Source: Hoylesella nanceiensis DSM 19126 = JCM 15639
GTDB taxonomy: Bacteria; Bacteroidota; Bacteroidia; Bacteroidales; Bacteroidaceae
Direction of reading: 5' to 3'
Length of the DNA stretch: 64,000 nucleotides
Assembly: GCF_000379965.1 (NCBI RefSeq)
Contig: NZ_KB904327.1
Coordinates: 62,001 to 126,000 of the forward strand
In this document: piece by piece, positions 1 through 8,380 of the stretch
Layout: the number at the start of each line of letters is the position of its first letter
Numbering within the stretch: position 1 is the stretch's first letter
Notes under the pieces: generated by a model
Seen by the model: the letters and a program-made list of their open reading frames with translations, nothing else
Told to the model about the DNA's origin: nothing
Database searches by the model: none
Translations under genes and position numbers: made by a program

Positions 1-1147
1 GTAAAAGAATAGGGATGTTAATTTCCACGGGCACTGCCTTTACATAATAAGTGTTAGCATCGAGGGTTACTATTCCTGTGTAGCGTTGAACAAGAAGAAG
101 AACTATTGATACAATATTACCTATCAATAATCCTTTACCAATAACGAAAACGGCAAACCATAAAAAGCTTTTTCTTATTAAAATGGTGCGTGCTCCCATG
201 GCTTTTAACAAGCCAATCATATTGGTTCGCTCAAGAATAATAATTAAAAGTCCTGATATCATGGTTATACTTGCTACGAGGATCATTAAGATAAGAATAA
301 TCCAAATGTTGAGATCTAATAGGTCTAACCATGAAAATATTTGTGGAGTAATTTCCTTTATACTTGCAGTTGCATAGGTTCCGCCATAGTTATCCACTGT
401 TTTATTGATCTTATTGGCAAGATTTGCTTGCACATCATCGAGCTGATTGAAGTCTTTTAATGCTATTTCAATACCCGTAACTTGATCCGATTCCCAGTTA
501 TTTAATTTGATGATGTTGTATAAGTCGGTGAAACATATAATCTTATCATATTGAGAAAGATTTGTTTCATAGATGCCAGCAATGAGAAAAGGACGTACTC
601 TTATGCCGCTTTGGTCTACAAAATAAGCGTATATCTTGTCGCCAGTGTTCACCTTTAAGCGGTTAGCTATCGACTTAGAAATAAGTAATTCCTTTGTGTT
701 TTCCTTATTAGAGAAGTGGGGTATTCGTCCACTAACAAGGTTTTTAGCTATAAAAGTAGAATCAAAACTTTGGTCTACTCCTTTAAAAGTCACTCCAAGA
801 AAATCTTTGTCAGTTTTCAGTATGCCTTGTTTAAAAGCATATCTTTGAACGTGTTTCACACCATTTGTTTTCTGAATGACCTTTATAATCGAGTCTGAAG
901 CTTGAATAGGGTACGACTCTGAAGTTTGAAGAGTAATGAAATTGGTTACTTGAATGTCGCCTCCGAAACCAATAACTTTATTCTTTACGGTTTGTTTAAA
1001 GCCCAAAACAACACATAAAGAGAGTGTCATTATAATAATTCCAATGGCTACTCCAGCTGTTGCAATGTTGATTGCAGGGCGTGAAATATGCTCTTTATTC
1101 TTTTGAGTTGAATAAATCTTTCGGGCTAAAAACAATGGTAAATTCAT
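1..1147 (-). CDS. LolC/LolE-family ABC transporter permease (partial)
   Basis: This gene reads leftwards off the window, so only the first 382 or so residues are present. The N-terminus (MNLPLFLARKIYS) is followed by a transmembrane segment rich in Ile, Val and Leu, then a long periplasmic domain with the GFGGDIQVTNF region, then a second membrane segment and an FtsX-like stretch around LLKAMGARTILIRKSF. This is the architecture of MacB/FtsX-type permeases of the LolCDE group, which release lipoproteins from the inner membrane. The start ATG lies one base after the stop of the upstream aminotransferase, so the two are co-transcribed. Family assignment is from recognised sequence pattern; the C-terminal membrane segments and any partner ATPase lie outside the window. 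Confidence 0.8.
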   Translation of the reverse strand, partial: MNLPLFLARKIYSTQKNKEHISRPAINIATAGVAIGIIIMTLSLCVVLGFKQTVKNKVIGFGGDIQVTNFITLQTSESYPIQASDSIIKVIQKTNGVKHVQRYAFKQGILKTDKDFLGVTFKGVDQSFDSTFIAKNLVSGRIPHFSNKENTKELLISKSIANRLKVNTGDKIYAYFVDQSGIRVRPFLIAGIYETNLSQYDKIICFTDLYNIIKLNNWESDQVTGIEIALKDFNQLDDVQANLANKINKTVDNYGGTYATASIKEITPQIFSWLDLLDLNIWIILILMILVASITMISGLLIIILERTNMIGLLKAMGARTILIRKSFLWFAVFVIGKGLLIGNIVSIVLLLVQRYTGIVTLDANTYYVKAVPVEINIPILL

Positions 1148-1148
1148 G

Positions 1149-2348
1149 CTATTCTACTCTTCCTGGATATGCTTCTAAAGCTTTTCTTAAAACAACTAAT
1201 GCCTTTTCGAGTTCCGATTTCTCTAAAACATACGCAATACGAACCTGATTTACGCCTACACCTGGTGTGGTATAGAATCCTGAAGCGGGTGCCATCATAA
1301 TGGTTTGACCATCATATTGGAATTCCTCAAGACACCATCTGCAGAAGTTTTCCGCATCGTCTACAGGCAATTGTGCCACTGTATAGAAGGCACCCATAGG
1401 TATTGGAGAGTACACTCCGGGTATTCTATTGAGTCCATCTATAAGTGTATTGCGTCGTTCTACATATTCATCGTAAACATCTTGATAGTATTCTATGGGC
1501 GCATCTAATGATGCTTCTGCCACAAGTTGACCGAGAAGAGGGGGAGAAAGGCGTGCTTGACAGAACTTCATAACGGCAGAACGCACGTCTTTATTTTTGG
1601 TTATGAGAGCTCCAACACGAATACCACATTCGCTATAACGCTTTGAAACCGAGTCAATAAGAATAACATTCTGCTCAATTCCTTCAAGATGACAAGCTGA
1701 AATGTAAGGAGATCCTGTGTAGATGTATTCTCTATACACCTCATCAGAGAAGAGATAGAGATCGTATTTCTTTACAAGATCTCTAATTTGATTCATCTCT
1801 CGCTTTGTATAAAGATACCCTGTGGGGTTGTTTGGATTACAAATAAGAATAGCACGAGTGCGTTCGTTGATGAGTTCTTCGAACTTTTCGACCTTAGGAA
1901 GACTGAAACCTTCCTCTATAGTAGTTGTAATTGTACGAATTTTTGCACCTGCCGCAATTGCAAAAGCCATGTAATTGGCATACGCAGGCTCTGGAATTAT
2001 AATCTCATCTCCAGGGTTTAAGCATGAGAAAAAGGCAAAAAGAACAGCCTCTGAGCCACCTGTTGTGATAATAATATCATCGCTTTCGATGTCGATGTTG
2101 TATTTATTATAATATCCAACGAGCTTTTCTCGGTATGAAGCAATGCCTTGACTAGGAGAGTATTCTAATACTTTTCGGTCAATATTCTTTAGTGCGTCGA
2201 GTCCAACTTGTGGTGTTGGAAGGTCGGGTTGACCGATATTTAAATGATAGACCTTCACTCCTCGCTTCTTTGCAGCAAGTGATAAAGGTGCCAATTTACG
2301 TATGGGTGACTCTGGCATTTCTATCCCACGAATAGATATTTCAGGCAT
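1149..2348 (-). CDS. Pyridoxal-phosphate-dependent class I/II aminotransferase
   Basis: 399 residues, full length for fold-type I aminotransferases of the AspC/AlaT-like group. The PLP Schiff-base lysine is K236 in SVSKRYSECGIRVG. NPNNPTG (171-177) and SDEVY (201-205) are the conserved cofactor and substrate loops. It transfers amino groups between an amino acid and a 2-oxo acid in the cytosol; the substrate (aspartate, alanine or aromatic amino acid) cannot be read from sequence alone. It is the first gene of a two-gene minus-strand unit with the LolC/E-type permease, one base apart. A TATCTTTG promoter element lies about 180 bp upstream, giving a long leader. Confidence 0.88.
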   Translation of the reverse strand: MPEISIRGIEMPESPIRKLAPLSLAAKKRGVKVYHLNIGQPDLPTPQVGLDALKNIDRKVLEYSPSQGIASYREKLVGYYNKYNIDIESDDIIITTGGSEAVLFAFFSCLNPGDEIIIPEPAYANYMAFAIAAGAKIRTITTTIEEGFSLPKVEKFEELINERTRAILICNPNNPTGYLYTKREMNQIRDLVKKYDLYLFSDEVYREYIYTGSPYISACHLEGIEQNVILIDSVSKRYSECGIRVGALITKNKDVRSAVMKFCQARLSPPLLGQLVAEASLDAPIEYYQDVYDEYVERRNTLIDGLNRIPGVYSPIPMGAFYTVAQLPVDDAENFCRWCLEEFQYDGQTIMMAPASGFYTTPGVGVNQVRIAYVLEKSELEKALVVLRKALEAYPGRVE

Positions 2349-2524
2349 TGTTTTCGCTTATAATTAAATAATTATATATTTTGTTACATCTTGATGGTTC
2401 TTATATCTTATCGATGAAGAATACCATTTCTTATAATTTAAGTATAAAGATTACTCTGTTTATTTGTGAAACAGAATGAAAATGCAGTCTTTAATCTTAT
2501 ATATAAAGAGGTAATAACCTATTG

Positions 2525-2532
2525 CAAAGATA
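2525..2532 (-). promoter_or_regulatory. Candidate -7 element for the aminotransferase-permease unit
   Basis: The plus strand reads CAAAGATA, which is TATCTTTG on the minus strand and fits the Bacteroidota TAnnTTTG consensus. No convincing TTTG -33 element lies 19-21 bp further upstream. The implied leader is about 170 nt. Confidence 0.4.
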
Positions 2533-2636
2533 GTAATTATATTTTAAAGGTACTTATTTTGTTATGTTTTTTATACATAAGGCACAAACAAAAAATGTTT
2601 TCTCTTGTGCTATTGAAGAGAAAACATTTATGATTT

Positions 2637-3491
2637 TTATAGAGTTTTGTATTGAGGAGTTCCTCTATCTATATACTTTTCAAATTTAATTTTGGGTAAT
2701 CCTAGCGCCATTGCAGCTTGTATGTGACCTTTAATGCCTAGTCGCTTTTCAAGTGAACCTGGTGCAAGTTGAATAGCTTTGCATAAGAATCCAATATAAA
2801 ACTGACTGATTCCAAGTGTTTCACTCATTAAAGATGCATTTTGATAAGCAAGATTACAGTTGGTTAAACTAAATGAATCGTTCTCTTTTGTATGGAAAAG
2901 AACAACCGAAGTTGCCTTTCTTAATATGACATCATTACCTCTTCTGTATGCCGAACTCAAGCGTTGCATGAGTGGAAGAAAATGGTATGCTTTTGGATGT
3001 TTAAACTTTAAGAAGGGTTTTAGCAATGGGTTGGTGAGCTTCTTAATAGCATTTTCGTATGTTTCAATAGTGAAATCGGTTAGCTCTTTCAACTTTTCAG
3101 GAGAAGAAATAACGGTAAATGCTAAGTCTCTTGAGTTGTGAGCGGTTGGCGCTTGGTATGCTGCTTCTACGATTTTGGCAATATCTTGAGCTGGAATTTC
3201 TTTGCTAGAGAAGGTTCTGTTTGAACGTCTTTTCTTCAATAATAACATCGTATGCTCGATAGTTGGACATTCTTCTTTTGTAAAATCAATAATACTTGTA
3301 GCAGGAAATGATGAATGTTGTAGTGCACGAGTAGGGCATATTGCAGCACATTGACCACATTCTATGCAGTTAGTAACTCTTTTTACAAAGATTGTTTTGT
3401 CCTTTTGGTCTTGAGAGAGTGCACTAACAGGACACACTGCAACACATTTTCCGCACTTAATACAATTTTCCCTGATGTCAATCTTTATCAT
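2637..3491 (-). CDS. Ferredoxin-nitroreductase fusion flavoprotein
   Basis: 284 residues. The first 60 carry two 4Fe-4S binding motifs, CIKCGKCVAVCP and CIECGQCAAICP. A nitroreductase-family FMN fold follows from about residue 85 (LLLKKRRSNRTFSSKEI, then AAYQAPTAHNSRD). Such proteins pass electrons from ferredoxin clusters to FMN and reduce nitro or quinone substrates; they are frequent in anaerobes. The true substrate is unknown. It is a single gene with its own promoter (TTG, 19 bp, TAATTTTG) and no partner in the same operon. Intact; nothing in the motifs is missing. Confidence 0.85.
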   Translation of the reverse strand: MIKIDIRENCIKCGKCVAVCPVSALSQDQKDKTIFVKRVTNCIECGQCAAICPTRALQHSSFPATSIIDFTKEECPTIEHTMLLLKKRRSNRTFSSKEIPAQDIAKIVEAAYQAPTAHNSRDLAFTVISSPEKLKELTDFTIETYENAIKKLTNPLLKPFLKFKHPKAYHFLPLMQRLSSAYRRGNDVILRKATSVVLFHTKENDSFSLTNCNLAYQNASLMSETLGISQFYIGFLCKAIQLAPGSLEKRLGIKGHIQAAMALGLPKIKFEKYIDRGTPQYKTL

Positions 3492-3523
3492 TTTTATTAT
3501 ATCTAGATCTTGTTTTACTGATA

Positions 3524-3553
3524 CAAAATTAATTCAATCTGCCCTGAATACAA
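3524..3553 (-). promoter_or_regulatory. Promoter of the ferredoxin-nitroreductase gene
   Basis: Minus-strand -33 TTG (3551-3553), a 19-bp spacer and a -7 element TAATTTTG (3524-3531) match the Bacteroidota house-keeping promoter. The predicted start of transcription gives a leader of about 27 nt. Confidence 0.55.
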
Positions 3554-3715
3554 TGCAATAGGGGGATTTAATGATTTAAGTTAATCAATCTAGTGTTGTG
3601 AATGTTAATAAAAGTATTGGTATGTAATAGCGAATGTGATATTTTGTAGTTTTGGAATTATTGATTAATTTTGCTCTCATAAGTATTTGAAAGTATAACA
3701 AAAGTAATATTTTTT

Positions 3716-4228
3716 ATGAGATCTAGAATTACATCTTGGTTCGAAACAAAGGTTCGTTACGAGAAAGATATGGAGAATGGAATGCAGAAATTCGTAACAG
3801 AACAATATGTAGTTGAGGCTTTAAGCTTTACAGAAGCAGAGGCTTCGATAACTAAAGAAATGAGTCTTTACATACGAGGAGAATTTAAAATAACAGATAT
3901 AAAGCCCGCAACATACTCTGAAGTGGTTTATAGTGATGCAGAATCTGATGATAAATGGTATAAAGCAAAATTGCAATTTATTACTTTAGACCAAAAAACT
4001 GAGAAAGAAAAGCTCACTACTACACTCTTTCTTGTGCAGGCTGGAAGCGTAAGTAGAGCAGTAAATAACATCACAGAGATGATGTCTAAGACCGCAACCG
4101 ACTACACTATCACAAGCGTTGTTGAAACAAAAATAATGGATGTGTATGAACATACGTTCACAACTACAAAGGAAGTAGACGATAAACCCGAGTACGAAGA
4201 AGGGGAAAATACAGAAAATGCAGAGTAA
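3716..4228 (+). CDS. DUF4494 domain-containing protein
   Basis: 170 residues. The N-terminus (MRSRITSWFETKVRYEKDMENG) and the stretch TEQYVVEALSFTEAEA are typical of the DUF4494 family, found in Bacteroidota and with no established function. The C-terminus is acidic (EYEEGENTENAE). There is no signal peptide or membrane segment, so it is probably cytosolic. Its stop codon lies one base before the preferred ATG of the YggS-like gene, which suggests translational coupling and a possible link with PLP homeostasis, but that link is only positional. Confidence 0.8.
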   Translation: MRSRITSWFETKVRYEKDMENGMQKFVTEQYVVEALSFTEAEASITKEMSLYIRGEFKITDIKPATYSEVVYSDAESDDKWYKAKLQFITLDQKTEKEKLTTTLFLVQAGSVSRAVNNITEMMSKTATDYTITSVVETKIMDVYEHTFTTTKEVDDKPEYEEGENTENAE

Positions 4229-4229
4229 A

Positions 4230-4907
4230 ATGAATAAAGAGCAGGTTGTAAATCAATTGCATCAAATAAAAGACTCTTTACCTTTAGGAGTCCATTTGGT
4301 GGCAGTTAGCAAGTTTAGGCCTGCTGAGTTTATTCGTGCAGCCTATGATGCTGGGCAACGAATATTTGGAGAAAGTCAAGAAAAGGAACTTTCTTTAAAA
4401 GTAGAAGAGTTGCCAAATGATATTCAATGGCATTTTATTGGGCATCTACAAACAAATAAAGTGAAATACATTGCTCGATACATTTCATTGATAGAGTCGG
4501 TAGATAGCCTTAAACTTCTAAAGGAAATCAATAAGCAGGCCATTAAGAATGACAGGGTGATAGATGTTCTTTTAGAACTTCATGTAGCTCAAGAAGATAC
4601 CAAATCGGGGTTAAGTCCTGATGATTGTTTGGCTTTATTAGAAGAAGGAGAATGGAAGTCGCTTTCTAATGTGCGCATTTGTGGATTGATGACGATGGCG
4701 AGTTATTGTTCTGATGAACAGCAGATAGCAAGCGAATTCGCCACAGCTCACCAGCTATTCAATAAAATTAAAGAAAAATATTTTAGCGATAAAGAATACT
4801 TTAAGTATCGAAGTTGGGGAATGAGTGGTGATTATAAGATCGCAATAGAGCACGGAGCCAATCTCGTTAGAATAGGAACTACCATCTTTGGAGAGCGAGA
4901 ATATTAA
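4230..4907 (+). CDS. YggS/PLPBP-type pyridoxal phosphate homeostasis protein
   Basis: About 225 residues, the usual length for the YggS (PROSC) family of non-catalytic PLP-binding TIM-barrel proteins that buffer free PLP. The PLP lysine is K28 in VAVSKFRP (counted from MNKEQ). GESQEKE and WHFIGHLQTNKVKYI are family hallmarks, and the GMSGDY phosphate-binding turn is near the C-terminus. An earlier in-frame ATG at 4218 would overlap the DUF4494 gene by 11 bases; I prefer 4230 because family members usually begin about 20 residues before the VAVSK motif. A strong hairpin terminator follows. Confidence 0.88.
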   Translation: MNKEQVVNQLHQIKDSLPLGVHLVAVSKFRPAEFIRAAYDAGQRIFGESQEKELSLKVEELPNDIQWHFIGHLQTNKVKYIARYISLIESVDSLKLLKEINKQAIKNDRVIDVLLELHVAQEDTKSGLSPDDCLALLEEGEWKSLSNVRICGLMTMASYCSDEQQIASEFATAHQLFNKIKEKYFSDKEYFKYRSWGMSGDYKIAIEHGANLVRIGTTIFGEREY

Positions 4908-4978
4908 GCAACAGCAATCAAATCTGCATTAAAGTGTAAAGTTAGATACTTTAATTAAAGGCTCTTTAGGCTTTATAG

Positions 4979-5030
4979 TAAGTTTATTTTTCGAGATATG
5001 AAGTCCGAAAGATAAACTTATTTTTATTGT
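4979..5030 (+). terminator. Rho-independent terminator after the YggS-like gene
   Basis: The arms TAAGTTTAT and ATAAACTTA are perfect complements and extend inward through TTTTC/GAAAG (one G-T pair). A T-rich run (TTTTTATTGTATTTT) follows. This sits in the 300-bp gap before kdsA, which otherwise holds only the kdsA promoter. Confidence 0.7.
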
Positions 5031-5123
5031 ATTTTGAGCCAACCTTCCATTCTGTTATATATAATAAGATGTGTAAATAACAATAAAATTAAACTCATTC
5101 CCTTCTAAAAAGGAATATACAAG

Positions 5124-5154
5124 TTGCTTCTTTGCGCATTTTTTGTTAACTTTG
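5124..5154 (+). promoter_or_regulatory. Promoter of the kdsA-kdsD operon
   Basis: TTG (5124-5126), a 20-bp spacer and TAACTTTG (5147-5154) fit the Bacteroidota consensus. Transcription would start about 45 bp before the kdsA ATG. Confidence 0.6.
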
Positions 5155-5207
5155 CAATGATAAAAACTAGGAAAAATATAGCCATTTGATCATAAAAAGG
5201 TAATGTC

Positions 5208-5969
5208 ATGACAAAGAATACCCCCATATTTATAGCTGGTCCTTGTGTTATTGAGTCGCAAGAACTTTTGAATGTTGTTGCAGAAGAGTTGAAAGCAATT
5301 AATAACGACTTAGGTATAGATATCATTTTTAAGGCTTCTTTTGATAAAGCAAACCGTACTTCTATTCGTTCTTTCCGTGGTCCTGGATTAGAAAAAGGAC
5401 TTGAAATGCTTGCAAATGTAAAAGAACGTTATGGTCTTCGCATCTTAACTGATATTCATGAGAGTTACCAAGCAGAGGCAGTAGGACAGGTTTGCGATGT
5501 TATTCAGATACCTGCTTTTTTGTGTCGACAAACTGATTTATTGGTAGCTGCAGCTAAAACGGGTCGTATTGTGAATATAAAGAAAGCCCAATTCTTAAGC
5601 GGTTTAGATATGAAATATCCCTTAGAGAAAGCTAAAGAGGCTGGAGCTAAAGATGTTTGGTTGACAGAAAGGGGCAATTCGTTTGGCTATAATAACTTAG
5701 TTGTTGACTTTAGAAACATTCCCGACATGCTTAATTACACTCCAAATGTTATTATGGACTGCACACATAGCGTGCAACGACCTGGCGCAGGCGATGGAAA
5801 AACAGGCGGAGATCGATGCTTTGTACCTTCAATGGCTATGGCTGCAAAGGCATTTGGGGCTACAGGTTACTTCTTTGAAGTGCATCCTAATCCTGATGAA
5901 GGATTGAGTGATGCTGCCAACATGTTAGAACTTAATAAATTAAAGGGACTTATAAAGAACTTACTATGA
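5208..5969 (+). CDS. kdsA: 3-deoxy-8-phosphooctulonate synthase (Kdo-8-P synthase)
   Basis: 253 residues, slightly short for KdsA (the E. coli protein is about 284). It condenses phosphoenolpyruvate with arabinose-5-phosphate to give Kdo-8-phosphate for the lipopolysaccharide inner core. The N-terminal IAGPCVIES motif, the FKASFDKANRTS loop, TDIHE and the C-terminal DCTHSVQRPG and EVHPNPDEG segments are all present. It overlaps the following kdsD by ATGA, so the enzyme and the one that makes its substrate are translationally coupled. Confidence 0.96.
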   Translation: MTKNTPIFIAGPCVIESQELLNVVAEELKAINNDLGIDIIFKASFDKANRTSIRSFRGPGLEKGLEMLANVKERYGLRILTDIHESYQAEAVGQVCDVIQIPAFLCRQTDLLVAAAKTGRIVNIKKAQFLSGLDMKYPLEKAKEAGAKDVWLTERGNSFGYNNLVVDFRNIPDMLNYTPNVIMDCTHSVQRPGAGDGKTGGDRCFVPSMAMAAKAFGATGYFFEVHPNPDEGLSDAANMLELNKLKGLIKNLL

Positions 5970-6940
5970 ATACATCTCAACCCATAAATATAACAAGTAT
6001 TCGAGAAAATGCCATTCAATGCCTTAAAGATGAGGCTGAAGCTCTATTGCAATTGATACCTCAACTTGATGAGAATTTTGATAAAGCAATTCAAATGATG
6101 TATCATTGTAAGGGCAAAGTAATTGTTACTGGTGTAGGAAAGAGTGGTAATATTGGTGCCAAAATCGCTGCAACTCTTTCTTCAACAGGCACCCCTTCGT
6201 TCTTTATTAACCCCTTAGATGTGTTTCATGGCGACCTTGGTGTGATGACACCAGATGATGTTGTGCTTGCATTAAGCAACAGTGGACAAACCGATGAACT
6301 GTTAAGATTCTTGCCAATGGTGCTACAAATGAAGGTACCTGTTATCTCAATGAGTAGTAATCCACAATCACTTTTAGCTAAATATTCAACTGCTCACATT
6401 CAAGTGAAGGTAGCAAAAGAAGCATGTCCATTGAATCTTGCTCCAACAAGTAGTACTACTGCAGCCTTAGCAATGGGAGATGCCATTGCTGTTGCATTGA
6501 TGAAAGTGCGTGATTTCAAGCCAAAAGACTTTGCGCAGTTCCACCCTGGAGGTGAATTAGGAAAGCGTTTGCTTACCACCGCTGCTGATGTTATGCGCCA
6601 AAACGACCTTCCTATTATTCCAAAAGAAATGAACTTAGGAGAGGCTATCATTCATGTCAGTAAAGGAAAGCTAGGTTTAGGCGTTTCAATAGAGAACGAA
6701 CAAGTTATCGGTTTGATAACCGATGGAGATATTCGACGTGCTATGGAGACTTGGAAAGCTCAGTTCTTCGACAAGAAAGTGGCTGATATTATGACCAAAA
6801 CTCCTAAGAGTGTGTCGCCAGAAACAAAGATTTCTGAGATATTACGAATAATGAATAAGTATAAAATTCATACCGTTTTGGTTGTAGATAGTTCTAACCA
6901 TTTGCTTGGAATTGTCGACCATTATTCGTGTATGATTTAG
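5966..6940 (+). CDS. kdsD: Arabinose-5-phosphate isomerase (KpsF/GutQ family)
   Basis: 324 residues. An N-terminal SIS sugar isomerase domain carries VTGVGKSGNIGAKIAATLSSTG and is followed by FHGDLG and QFHPGGELGKRLL. Two CBS domains fill the C-terminal third (about 205-324). It interconverts ribulose-5-phosphate and arabinose-5-phosphate, the first step toward Kdo. The ATGA overlap with kdsA supports the LPS role over a capsule or glucitol role. The CBS pair may bind nucleotides as a regulator, which is known for the family but cannot be seen here. Confidence 0.95.
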   Translation: MNTSQPINITSIRENAIQCLKDEAEALLQLIPQLDENFDKAIQMMYHCKGKVIVTGVGKSGNIGAKIAATLSSTGTPSFFINPLDVFHGDLGVMTPDDVVLALSNSGQTDELLRFLPMVLQMKVPVISMSSNPQSLLAKYSTAHIQVKVAKEACPLNLAPTSSTTAALAMGDAIAVALMKVRDFKPKDFAQFHPGGELGKRLLTTAADVMRQNDLPIIPKEMNLGEAIIHVSKGKLGLGVSIENEQVIGLITDGDIRRAMETWKAQFFDKKVADIMTKTPKSVSPETKISEILRIMNKYKIHTVLVVDSSNHLLGIVDHYSCMI

Positions 6941-6967
6941 ATAATTGAGAGAAAGAGAATATAAAGA

Positions 6968-8233
6968 ATGAGCTTAAGAAATATCTTTTTTCTATTCTTA
7001 TTAATGTTTTTGGGAAAAGGATATGCGCAAACCTCGGATTCATTGATTGTAAAAGAACTCCGAAGTGAAGGTGTATCGTTTTCGAAAAACAATACTGTTA
7101 CATTGTTATTAACAGGACAAGAGAAGTTCGACGACCTCTTTACGGCTATCAAACAAGCCAAATCGAGTATTCATCTCGAATATTTTAATTTTCGAAATGA
7201 TTCTATTGCCAACCAATTATTCAATCTTTTAGCTGATAAAGTGAAAGAAGGGGTTGAGGTTAGGGCGTTGTTCGATGCTTTTGGAAATATGTCTAATAAC
7301 AAACCTTTGCGCAAAAAGGAGCTAAAAAACTTACGAGAAAGAGGTATAGAGATATATGAATTCGACCCAATTAGATTCCCTTGGGTCAATCATGTCTTTG
7401 CACGTGACCATCGAAAGATTGTTGTTATTGATGGTTCTATTGCCTATACAGGTGGTATGAACGTTGCCGATTATTATATAAATGGTACAAAGGTAGTGGG
7501 AGAGTGGCACGATATGCATTGCAGAATCGAAGGTGATGAGGTGAACACGCTACAAAAGATTTTTATAAAAGCATGGAATAAGGTTACCAAACAACACCTT
7601 TCTGGAGCCAAATATTATAGAGGTGATCGTCCAAATACCACTTTTGTAGACTTAAAACGTCCTTCGGTTGATTCGCTAAACAATATGATGGTGGGAATTA
7701 TTAATCGTGAACCACGAACATCTAATACCATTATTCGTAAGTTCTATACCACTGCAATAGATGTTGCAAAGGATAGTATTCAAATCATTAATCCTTATTT
7801 TACGCTGAATAGAGCAATTAAAAAGGCGATAAAGCGTGCCGTTAAACGAGGTGTAAAGGTTGATCTTATGTTGTCAGTGCGCAGTGATATTCCCTTAACT
7901 CCCGACTGTGGTTTCTATAATGCACATCAGTTGATGAAACGTGGTTGCAATATTTGGATGTATATGCCTGGTTTTCATCATACAAAGGTGATTATGATAG
8001 ACGGGTTATTTTGTACTGTTGGTAGTGCAAACCTCAATTCTCGCAGTCTAAATTTTGACTATGAGGCAAACGCAGTTATTGTAAATAAAGAGGTTACTCA
8101 AGAGCTTTGTAACTTGTTTAATGCAGAAAAGAAAGAAAGCTTTTTGCTAACACCAAAGAAATGGAATGAGATGCGCACGCCATGGAAGAAGTTTGTAGGG
8201 TGGTTTGCTCATCTTCTTGCACCAGTGTTATGA
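6968..8233 (+). CDS. Phospholipase D / cardiolipin synthase-like protein with a signal peptide
   Basis: 421 residues. Two HKD motifs are complete: H148-x-K150-x4-D155 in RDHRKIVVID and H338-x-K-x4-D345 in HTKVIMID, each followed by the GG or GS/N residues of the superfamily. Bacterial cardiolipin synthases normally begin with two transmembrane helices. Here there is instead a short cleavable-looking signal (FFLFLLMFLGKGYA-Q), so the catalytic domain is probably periplasmic or anchored by the uncleaved signal. The gene starts 27 bp after kdsD and is likely in the same operon, consistent with a role in envelope lipids. Cardiolipin synthase is the likely activity, but a phospholipase is possible. 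Confidence 0.82.
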   Translation: MSLRNIFFLFLLMFLGKGYAQTSDSLIVKELRSEGVSFSKNNTVTLLLTGQEKFDDLFTAIKQAKSSIHLEYFNFRNDSIANQLFNLLADKVKEGVEVRALFDAFGNMSNNKPLRKKELKNLRERGIEIYEFDPIRFPWVNHVFARDHRKIVVIDGSIAYTGGMNVADYYINGTKVVGEWHDMHCRIEGDEVNTLQKIFIKAWNKVTKQHLSGAKYYRGDRPNTTFVDLKRPSVDSLNNMMVGIINREPRTSNTIIRKFYTTAIDVAKDSIQIINPYFTLNRAIKKAIKRAVKRGVKVDLMLSVRSDIPLTPDCGFYNAHQLMKRGCNIWMYMPGFHHTKVIMIDGLFCTVGSANLNSRSLNFDYEANAVIVNKEVTQELCNLFNAEKKESFLLTPKKWNEMRTPWKKFVGWFAHLLAPVL

Positions 8234-8269
8234 TGTGCTTGTGAAATAATAACAATGAAAATATATTGG

Positions 8270-8334
8270 AATAGCATTGCTTTTACTCTTTAAAGGCAAT
8301 GCTTTTTTATGCAATAAGGGTGCTTTTATAAAGA
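8270..8334. repeat. 22-bp dyad array A (about three units)
   Basis: Cores CATTGC at 8275 and CAATGC at 8297 are 22 bp apart. A weak third unit starts near 8313. The first two units pair with each other, so the array also forms the cls terminator. See the finding on the repeat family. Confidence 0.65.
8273..8308 (+). terminator. Terminator after the cardiolipin-synthase-like gene
   Basis: AGCATTGC (8273-8280) pairs with GCAATGCT (8296-8303) and runs into six Ts. It lies between convergent genes and is built from two units of repeat array A. Confidence 0.6.
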
Positions 8335-8380
8335 ATTTAATATGATTTTGCTAACTTATTAGAATAGAGGTGGTTAGCAG

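Noticed and set aside
5466-6000. A frameshift or truncation in the short KdsA (253 residues)
   Set aside because: All motifs from IAGPCVIES to the EVHPNPDEG end are in one frame and the stop overlaps kdsD by ATGA, so the shorter length is genuine.
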